A stretch of 39,355 nt of DNA from NCBI GenBank assembly GCA_001767835.1, contig MEMA01000039.1, positions 1 through 39,355 on the forward strand. Direction: 5' to 3'. Below the pieces are notes generated by a model, which was not told the origin of the DNA, did no database searches, and was given only the letters and a program-made list of their open reading frames with translations. Positions 35,301 to 39,355 of this stretch are shown in pieces. This stretch comes from Alphaproteobacteria bacterium GWC2_42_16 (GTDB lineage: Bacteria; Pseudomonadota; Alphaproteobacteria; UBA9655). Positions within the stretch are counted from its first letter, which is position 1; each line of letters starts with the position of its first letter. Made by a program: the position numbers and the translations under genes.

Positions 35301-35805
35301 GAGAGGCGGTCAACTAAAGGAAGCTGAAACCCACCTCAGTGATGCCGTCAACAACCTTGGAAAGTTGTTAGGAGCTTATCGAGCATTTCCTGCAAGAGTC
35401 TTGCGAGCAGAAACCTACATTCAGCAAGGAAAACTCAATGAAGCTTATGAGGATTGTAAGGCCGTTTTTAACATCAACAAGAAACCCGACAACAATTATC
35501 TCAAATTAATGTTTCTCACAACTTATTATCATGCCGCTGTTATCAAATACAAAATGGGAGACTTAACCAAAGCAGCTGACTATCTTTCTGAGTTTCTTGG
35601 GCAAATAAAACCATTTTGTAAATCTTTTCTCGATGAGAAAACATATGCTCAGTTAGATTCCAAAGGCACGTTTTCTCCTCTTCACTATAATAAAGAGAAT
35701 ACAAGCAACGTCCTTAGGAAACAATTGTCCCAGGCAGCTGAAATATTTTCTGCTATCTATGGATCTTCTCACCCCTTTATACAGAAATATATTGCAAAAA
35801 ATTAA
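32338..35805 (+). CDS. membrane-tethered LuxR-HTH / NB-ARC (STAND) / TPR protein
   Basis: 1155 residues. LuxR/GerE-type helix-turn-helix at about 22-82 (FTPREVDIIACLLNGRSAKTMPSFLSISPKTV). An unassigned region of about 200 residues follows. One clear transmembrane segment is at 287-309 (PLWLNLTGLIILGVGLTYIF). The NB-ARC ATPase has Walker A GIGGSGKTT (368-376), LLIYDN (453-458) and KIILTTRN (480-487), then TPR repeats from about 770 to 1110. The layout puts the DNA-binding domain on one side of the membrane and the STAND/TPR part on the other side if the segment is real. Neighbours are TraD and a secreted protein 49 nt downstream. Tail similar to the remnant at 91-705. Confidence 0.85.
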   Translation: MQNDNVILPLDIYASCLKTINGIEFTPREVDIIACLLNGRSAKTMPSFLSISPKTVTTHINNIRRKAGCSSGEGIIDFIESSDKYSLIKHHYYSSLLNQLSFEKFLKASLREVSPPSLFCTLIDMQEKNDKPSLIHYLESHLKLMGIPVKYTNRAKKPPPSEEMKGSPDEYSLYIGATVPQTLILNENNTIFLITHKQLSKNCSQKCIDFSDPGNYYLSFIELLKILFPHHKFDQTSPDFMPYSRITSESSKKEYPPSSIVAKSVQAKLSLKTAKEWVSLFFKSRPLWLNLTGLIILGVGLTYIFSLVYMEDKTGKAFKNSPGSSRNFVRSDLFLPTETAFLNRKLLLSKLEKKLESNQGIQMAVLVGIGGSGKTTLARHYAQNQPASVVWEINAETKEKLMVSFEELAYALSKSQEEKKNLKEIQDIKNPAEKEKCLLIFLKERLKSHPNWLLIYDNLEAIADIKNFLPYDSDAWGNGKIILTTRNETLQNTSYIQAENMIPLGELSPEDAFKLFTKILYGSQPLTVIQKEQSLSLLKNIPLFPLDISMAAYYIKNSQLTPDQYLERISHNSQKFDVFQEALLKEVSDYTKTRSGIIISALEKLIHQSPDFQDLLLFISLLDFQHIPNHLLESYKDPALVDRFIHDLRRNALLTYETSEVKGRETMNEGISSFSLHRSTQAISLAFLLSLLSEEEKIKFMNSMLSSIQSFHGKYLKTKCVYILPLVPHLEALLKNLKSLKLPASLEEQYRENLLLLIGSSHYCCADNLHLAKEYFTQILNKNSHLEGKFYAEMLSDLALSCVDLGDLDEALEYCQKGLSLCKKIPNSTLLTAEILKTMGAAYSDKNDLPKAQSYFEAALKMIASINSKEKKELESEIYEHLASLYSKTYINKPEAHEAVKYAIKGLETWGASHLVYKSDLKKQGNIPDSLAKHKWRLGQVYNRLGQYQDAFEKGFREAQYLLDHHSDKFSYSLLRPQIALGMGEIYLRGGQLKEAETHLSDAVNNLGKLLGAYRAFPARVLRAETYIQQGKLNEAYEDCKAVFNINKKPDNNYLKLMFLTTYYHAAVIKYKMGDLTKAADYLSEFLGQIKPFCKSFLDEKTYAQLDSKGTFSPLHYNKENTSNVLRKQLSQAAEIFSAIYGSSHPFIQKYIAKN

Positions 35806-35854
35806 TGAGAACATTAAAGTTATTTGAATCCAATAAAATAAAAAAGGACAATAT

Positions 35855-36553
35855 ATGAATTTAAAACAAGTCTTAATAAGCCTTTCTTTATTAACCCTCA
35901 CCCCACATCAAGTCCTCTCTTCTGGAGGAGAAGGTAAGATGCCGGATTTAAAAGATGAAGATTCTTCTCATGTATCTTCCCTTCTTCCCTCAAAAAATGA
36001 GAGTTCTCCCTCTTCTTCAGGGACTTCTTCCTCGTCATCTTCTTCAAGTCATCCCCTTTCTCCCACAGAAAGCTCTGATAAAAATCCTAAAAACGCAATT
36101 TCTACGTGCCTTTCTAATCTTAGAGAAAAATGGGAGCCTTTACAAAAAAAGGTAACATTTCTTGAGGCACTTGCTAAGTCTTTAGATCCTGATCCTTTAT
36201 TTTCCCCTAAGGTAAAAAGCCAATTAACGACGATTCTTCCTTCCTTAAAATCTCCAAAAGATCTTCTCCCTTCTTTAAATGCAGCTCTTTTGGCGGAAAG
36301 CTTTTCCTGGAAGGATGAATTTCTTAAGCCTTTAATTTCTATTCAAGAGCAGATCGATACAATTTTAACGTCTCTTTCTGCTCCTCCAGAGGGAAATTCA
36401 ACTGTAGATACCTTAGAGAATATTAAAACCTTCTATAGGTCTTCATACCATGCACTTCAGCAAGCAAGGGGGCGAAGATTATTGGGATGCAGTGGTCACC
36501 CTACTAGAGGCGGAGGATACTCGAGGTCTGGAGGGGGAGAAGTAAAACAGTAA
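35855..36553 (+). CDS. secreted Ser-rich protein, unknown
   Basis: 232 residues. Signal peptide at 1-22 (MNLKQVLISLSLLTLTPHQV). A linker very rich in Ser and Pro follows (about 40-78, including a run of Ser). A helical domain lies at 80-205, with EKWEPLQKKVTFLEALAKSL and LPSLKSPKDLLPSLNAAL. The end is short and Gly/Arg-rich. AAGGA lies before the ATG. It starts 49 nt after the NB-ARC/TPR stop, so it is probably in the same unit, and is followed by a terminator. No family recognised. The Ser/Pro linker resembles those of exported effectors. Confidence 0.65.
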   Translation: MNLKQVLISLSLLTLTPHQVLSSGGEGKMPDLKDEDSSHVSSLLPSKNESSPSSSGTSSSSSSSSHPLSPTESSDKNPKNAISTCLSNLREKWEPLQKKVTFLEALAKSLDPDPLFSPKVKSQLTTILPSLKSPKDLLPSLNAALLAESFSWKDEFLKPLISIQEQIDTILTSLSAPPEGNSTVDTLENIKTFYRSSYHALQQARGRRLLGCSGHPTRGGGYSRSGGGEVKQ

Positions 36554-36572
36554 AGTTTGGATTTCTAAAGAA

Positions 36573-36598
36573 AAAGGGACCCAATATTGGATCCCTTT
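36573..36598. terminator. bidirectional terminator
   Basis: AAAGGGA-C-CC and GG-A-TCCCTTT pair with one mismatch around loop AATATT, between two convergent genes. Confidence 0.7.
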
Positions 36599-36614
36599 CC
36601 TTAATGAAAGCAAG

Positions 36615-36914
36615 TTAGCTTTGTTCTGCGGGTTCTTTTATATCCAAGCTGCCTTGGTTATTGAAAACATCGCACACTAACTCTAAGGATCCACTTCCAT
36701 GCAAACTCACTCCTTGATTCAGGTGTATCTCAGAAGCTTCAATGCGGACATTTCCATGGTTCCTGATGACATCTGCCTCGGGTTGCGTTATGGTATAGTG
36801 TCCATGTATGGTATGGGATTCTCTCTCCTCTTCGTCTGGTCCTAGAACGGCCATAAGGGGAGAGAGATTTATCATGGCCAAAGCCATTGTCAGTAATATA
36901 AGTTTAGGTTTCAT
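36615..36914 (-). CDS. small secreted protein with hemagglutinin-like repeats
   Basis: 99 residues. Signal peptide at about 1-22 (LILLTMALAMINLSPLMAV). The rest alternates short strands and Gly/Asn turns (NHGNVRIEASEIHLNQGVSLHGSG, then NNQGSLDI), like one or two turns of a filamentous-hemagglutinin beta-helix. A strong AAAGGAG site precedes the ATG. Lies downstream of the toxin/immunity cassettes on the same strand with a 135-nt gap. It may be a remnant of a TPS/CDI exoprotein or an independent small secreted protein. Confidence 0.55.
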   Translation of the reverse strand: MKPKLILLTMALAMINLSPLMAVLGPDEEERESHTIHGHYTITQPEADVIRNHGNVRIEASEIHLNQGVSLHGSGSLELVCDVFNNQGSLDIKEPAEQS

Positions 36915-37049
36915 GTTTAGTCTCCTTTAAGGTTAAAGTTTCATTTCCACCACCAACAACCATCACACTCACACACAAATTAACCCTGTTGGACGAAGCT
37001 TTTCTCGAACAGCCGAGATTTTGTCCTCAGGCACCCACCAAGACCATAA

Positions 37050-37547
37050 TCAACACACTTCAAATGCTTGTTTTACCATTTCTATAATTAATGCCTCTAA
37101 ATCTAAATTAAGCTTATTTAAATCAACTCCTTTAGAAGAGTTAGAATTCTTGCATATGTATATTGAGGGATTTGATATATCGTATTTTTTACTTAAACAA
37201 AAAATCGTATCATTGTCATTGCCAATGATAAGGTAATCCTTAAAGATATTAGGTCTTCCATTAAACCAAGGACTTGTTTCAGGATTATTCATCCTAGAAA
37301 GATTTTCCACCCAAGTTTTTTTTTGGGTTTTGTCATATATACTATATATTCGTTTGTTATCTATAATAATTCCGTTTGTTTCTTTATAGTAAAAATATTT
37401 AAAAATATTTGGCAATTTCCAATCGATGGAAGATTCGAAATCATGTATGTTTTCTTCATTTATTGGTTGTATAAAGGCGATATCTCCTCCTAATTTTTTA
37501 TCTAAATTTTTAAGCGTTATGTGTAAAGAAGAAATATAGTCATGCAT
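37050..37547 (-). CDS. SMI1/KNR4-family immunity protein (cassette 2)
   Basis: 165 residues with the SMI1/KNR4 pattern: an N-terminal Leu-rich helix, EENIHDFESSIDWKLPNIFKYFYYKETNG, then strand-rich SIYDKTQKKTWVENL and YLIIGNDNDTIFCL, and the Asp/Asn-containing end. Such proteins protect against polymorphic toxins. Its ATG overlaps the toxin stop by one base (TAATG), so the pair is translationally coupled and is the cognate immunity gene for the toxin at 37547-38296. Confidence 0.75.
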   Translation of the reverse strand: MHDYISSLHITLKNLDKKLGGDIAFIQPINEENIHDFESSIDWKLPNIFKYFYYKETNGIIIDNKRIYSIYDKTQKKTWVENLSRMNNPETSPWFNGRPNIFKDYLIIGNDNDTIFCLSKKYDISNPSIYICKNSNSSKGVDLNKLNLDLEALIIEMVKQAFEVC

Positions 37548-38296
37548 TATTTATATCCTTCGTGCTTATGTTGTAATTTATGCAAATCGATATCCTGTAA
37601 ATCTGAATGTTCATAACTATTGCCGTCCTTAGCTGCCTTGCCACGTTTATGAGCTAATTCTTTCCCTGGAGGAACACGAATATACTTTTGTGGTTTTAAA
37701 CTTCCATCACGACCCATTTTAGAGCTTTTTCTCTCGATTGATTTTTCTTCTTGTTTTAACCATCCTCTGTCTGCTGATCCAAGTCTAACATCTTTTGCAA
37801 GCTCCTTTAATCTTCTTTGTTTTCCTGCTCTACCATCTTTCACTGATTCCTTAGACTTCTTAGCGATAGTTGTCACAACCGGCGGTCCCTGACTCGTCTG
37901 AGGAGATCCAGAGCCTTTTTGCACTTCAGGGCTTACATTTCGATTTGCCGGTAGTTTTTTAAGCAGAGCTGGTGCTTTACGGAAAATACTCTTTAGGCCC
38001 TGTGTTATTGAAATTACCGGCATAGCATAATCAAAGACCGTTGATACGGTCTCTTGGGAATATCCAGTTTTCTCTGCCACAACCTTACAAATTTCTTGTT
38101 TGTAATATTCAAGTTCTTCCTCATGGGTTAGAGAATACACCTCCCAGGAAACCTTTGCTGCTGCGATGACCTCTGGAAGAACCGCAGCAATTGCAACAGG
38201 GATCTGGAGGAAATTATTCTCAACCGCATTGGTAGACGCCAGAACAGTTGCATTAACGTCCTGTTTGAGGACAAAGGAGGTGAGGGCTGCTGCCAT
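37547..38296 (-). CDS. orphan CdiA-CT-like polymorphic toxin with VENN module
   Basis: 249 residues. The N-terminal module is NATVLASTNAVENNFL with a VENN motif (26-29), as in the pretoxin part of CdiA proteins, then a hydrophobic stretch IPVAIAAVLPEVIAAAKVSW and a conserved linker to QKGSGSPQTSQGPP. The C-terminal part (about 150-249; ADRGWLKQEEKSIERKSS, then RVPPGKELAHKRG, LQDIDLHKLQHKHEGYK) resembles type-8 polymorphic toxin domains. That family call is from memory of the motif. There is no signal peptide and no ribosome site before the first ATG, and a stop lies shortly upstream. It is thus an orphan module that may work only after recombination with a complete exoprotein. Confidence 0.75.
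   Translation of the reverse strand: MAAALTSFVLKQDVNATVLASTNAVENNFLQIPVAIAAVLPEVIAAAKVSWEVYSLTHEEELEYYKQEICKVVAEKTGYSQETVSTVFDYAMPVISITQGLKSIFRKAPALLKKLPANRNVSPEVQKGSGSPQTSQGPPVVTTIAKKSKESVKDGRAGKQRRLKELAKDVRLGSADRGWLKQEEKSIERKSSKMGRDGSLKPQKYIRVPPGKELAHKRGKAAKDGNSYEHSDLQDIDLHKLQHKHEGYK
37885..38059 (-). repeat. toxin-linker direct repeat, copy 1
   Basis: About 175 bp of the toxin gene similar to 39179-39355. The right-hand 59 bp (37998-38056) are identical to 39297-39355. It encodes the shared module that joins variable toxin ends. Confidence 0.85.
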
Positions 38297-38360
38297 GCCG
38301 GATGGCTGCAGAAAAAGGGAAGCTTATTTACTTGTCAAAGAACGAAATTTGTTATGTCCC

Positions 38361-38810
38361 TCACTCTTTCATATCGTGAAGTGAGTTAATAAATTCATCA
38401 AAACTATCGGCAATGAGGGTAAGATTATCATAGGAAGGTTCTTCGCCCTCGCCAGCTTCCATTTCATGATCCCAAAAATAAACTTTGCCTCTATCAGGGC
38501 CTTTTACTGAAAGAAGAATTCGATTACCAAAAACATCATCTGCTATGGGCAGCATTGTTGAGGGATATCTATGACCTATATCTTTTGCAACCAGAAGTAT
38601 ATTATCGTTCCCTCTAACTATCCCATAAAAACTATCCAAAACAGATCCTTCTTGTTTTCCTTTAAAATTGAAAGCTGTTTTTTTGGGAACTCCTCCATTA
38701 AACTTAAGCAAAAAAATTTTATAATCTTTTGGAAGACCAAACTGCCAAAATTGCTCAATGCAAAGCAAAAATTCTTCATTCAAGGGTCCGTAATGTTTTT
38801 CCATATTCAT
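38361..38810 (-). CDS. SMI1/KNR4-family immunity protein (cassette 1)
   Basis: 149 residues. The SMI1/KNR4 pattern is clear: IEQFWQFGLPKDYKIFLLKFNGGVPKKTAF, DSFYGIVRGNDN, GHRYPSTMLPIADDVFGNRILLSVKGPDRGKVYFWDHE and the C-terminal SFDEFINSLHDM. The ATG overlaps the WHH-toxin stop by 4 nt, so it should be that toxin's immunity protein. It is not closely similar to the immunity protein of the next cassette, as expected for cognate specificity. Confidence 0.85.
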   Translation of the reverse strand: MNMEKHYGPLNEEFLLCIEQFWQFGLPKDYKIFLLKFNGGVPKKTAFNFKGKQEGSVLDSFYGIVRGNDNILLVAKDIGHRYPSTMLPIADDVFGNRILLSVKGPDRGKVYFWDHEMEAGEGEEPSYDNLTLIADSFDEFINSLHDMKE

Positions 38811-39355
38811 TTCTTTGTTTTTGCCACCCCACCTGTATGCTTAATTGCCTTGTGAAGCTCCTCATCAACTAACATCATTGTTTGACTATCATGATGGTGA
38901 TGCCATGTATAGCCTTCTGGTTTTTTAGAAAGTCCGGCGGCTTTATTAGCTAAACCTTCGTCTATTTTTCGATTACCCGTCATTTTAATCTGTACTTTTT
39001 TAACAGCATACCTTGAAAAATCGGGATGTCCAGTGCCTGTGAATGGTACGCTATGAGGATATTTCCTACGAAGGCTCTCTGGAAGTTTTTCAAGAGGGTA
39101 AACACTCTTAGCATACTCGGAATTAATAGGCTTTCGATCATTAATGAGTCTGACTCGTGCTTGTGAATTAACCTTCGGAGGTCCCTGACTTGTTTGAGGA
39201 GATCCAGAGCCTTTTTGCAGCTGAGGACTTACATTTCGACTGGCTGGTAGCTTTTTAAGAAGTGTAGGTGCTTCTTTGCGAACGAAGTTTTTTACGCCCT
39301 GTGTTATTGAAATTACCGGCATAGCATAATCAAAGACCGTTGATACGGTCTCTTG
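38807..39355 (-). CDS. CdiA-CT-like toxin with WHH (HNH/ENDO VII) nuclease end, partial
   Basis: The gene runs off the right edge; the visible frame stays open to 39355. The shared module (QETVSTVFDYAMPVISITQG to GSGSPQTSQGPP) matches the toxin at 37547-38296. The variable end contains PEGYTWHHHHDSQTMMLVDEELHKAIKHTGGVA, the signature of WHH nucleases of the HNH/ENDO VII group, which cut DNA. Cognate immunity gene follows with 4-nt overlap. Whether the full gene is a complete exoprotein or another orphan cannot be seen. Confidence 0.85.
   Translation of the reverse strand, partial: QETVSTVFDYAMPVISITQGVKNFVRKEAPTLLKKLPASRNVSPQLQKGSGSPQTSQGPPKVNSQARVRLINDRKPINSEYAKSVYPLEKLPESLRRKYPHSVPFTGTGHPDFSRYAVKKVQIKMTGNRKIDEGLANKAAGLSKKPEGYTWHHHHDSQTMMLVDEELHKAIKHTGGVAKTKK
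39179..39355 (-). repeat. toxin-linker direct repeat, copy 2
   Basis: Similar to 37885-38059. The last 59 bp are identical and the identity continues to the window edge, so the repeat probably extends beyond. Confidence 0.85.

Noticed and set aside
38571-38855. Plus-strand frame opposite the immunity gene
   Set aside because: Shadow of the SMI1/KNR4 gene and the toxin end on the minus strand.

Overview
The window reads as the chromosome of an AT-rich alphaproteobacterium, most likely an intracellular or protist-associated member of the Holosporales/Rickettsiales type. The grounds are a short ProRS without a full editing insertion, the gene order rnd-kdsD-lptC-lptA-lptB, a bamE gene divergent from a cytochrome bc1 assembly chaperone, an NDUFA9-like protein, and a Ti/RAGE-like TraA and TraD associated with STAND/TPR proteins. 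The genus is inferred from gene content, not shown.

Layout. Positions 1-705 hold the 3' remnant of a TPR gene behind a possible IS end, next to an intact tRNA-Lys(CUU) (739-814, minus). Positions 850-7088 form a leftward housekeeping block: tRNA-Leu(CAG), rnd, kdsD, lptC, lptA, lptB, proS and rpsD, with a separate promoter and a structured leader in front of rpsD. It links LPS synthesis (Kdo precursor) and LPS transport with RNA processing and translation. Positions 7184-14834 are core genes: an NDUFA9-like SDR, bamE, the bc1 chaperone, a FlaA1/PglF-like membrane nucleotide-sugar enzyme with altered catalytic residues, a WaaE-like glycosyltransferase, a small low-affinity iron permease-family protein and mutS.

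From about 15.36 kb to the end of the window the sequence looks like an integrated mobile island. Its left border is a 47-nt 3' fragment of a tRNA-Lys(UUU) gene directly in front of a P4-type tyrosine integrase. The other end, predicted to be an intact tRNA-Lys(UUU), is not in the window. The cargo, in order, is: a DUF234 ATPase/nuclease; a decayed copy of an AlpA-like gene; an orphan conserved hypothetical protein; an AbiEi/AbiEii pair; a TOTE-type primase-helicase; a SEC-C/HEAT protein; a 57-residue small gene; four TTCGAA sites at 22-23 bp spacing in front of an AlpA-like regulator; a coiled-coil membrane protein; HigBA; a TraA relaxase-helicase in one transcription unit with a RhuM-Fic fusion; TraD; a membrane-tethered LuxR-HTH/NB-ARC/TPR protein; and a secreted Ser-rich protein.

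The right end (36.6-39.36 kb, minus strand) carries tandem polymorphic-toxin/immunity cassettes of the CdiA-CT type. They share an N-terminal module, partly identical at DNA level, that in the complete copy contains a VENN motif. The C-terminal nuclease-like domains differ and each is followed by an overlapping SMI1/KNR4-like immunity gene. The upstream cassette runs off the window.

The most promising points for new biology are the phased TTCGAA array, the membrane-tethered STAND protein with its secreted neighbour, the relaxase operon with a Fic fusion and in-protein 30-residue repeats, the orphan CDI cassettes, and the paired tRNA-Lys downstream modules.
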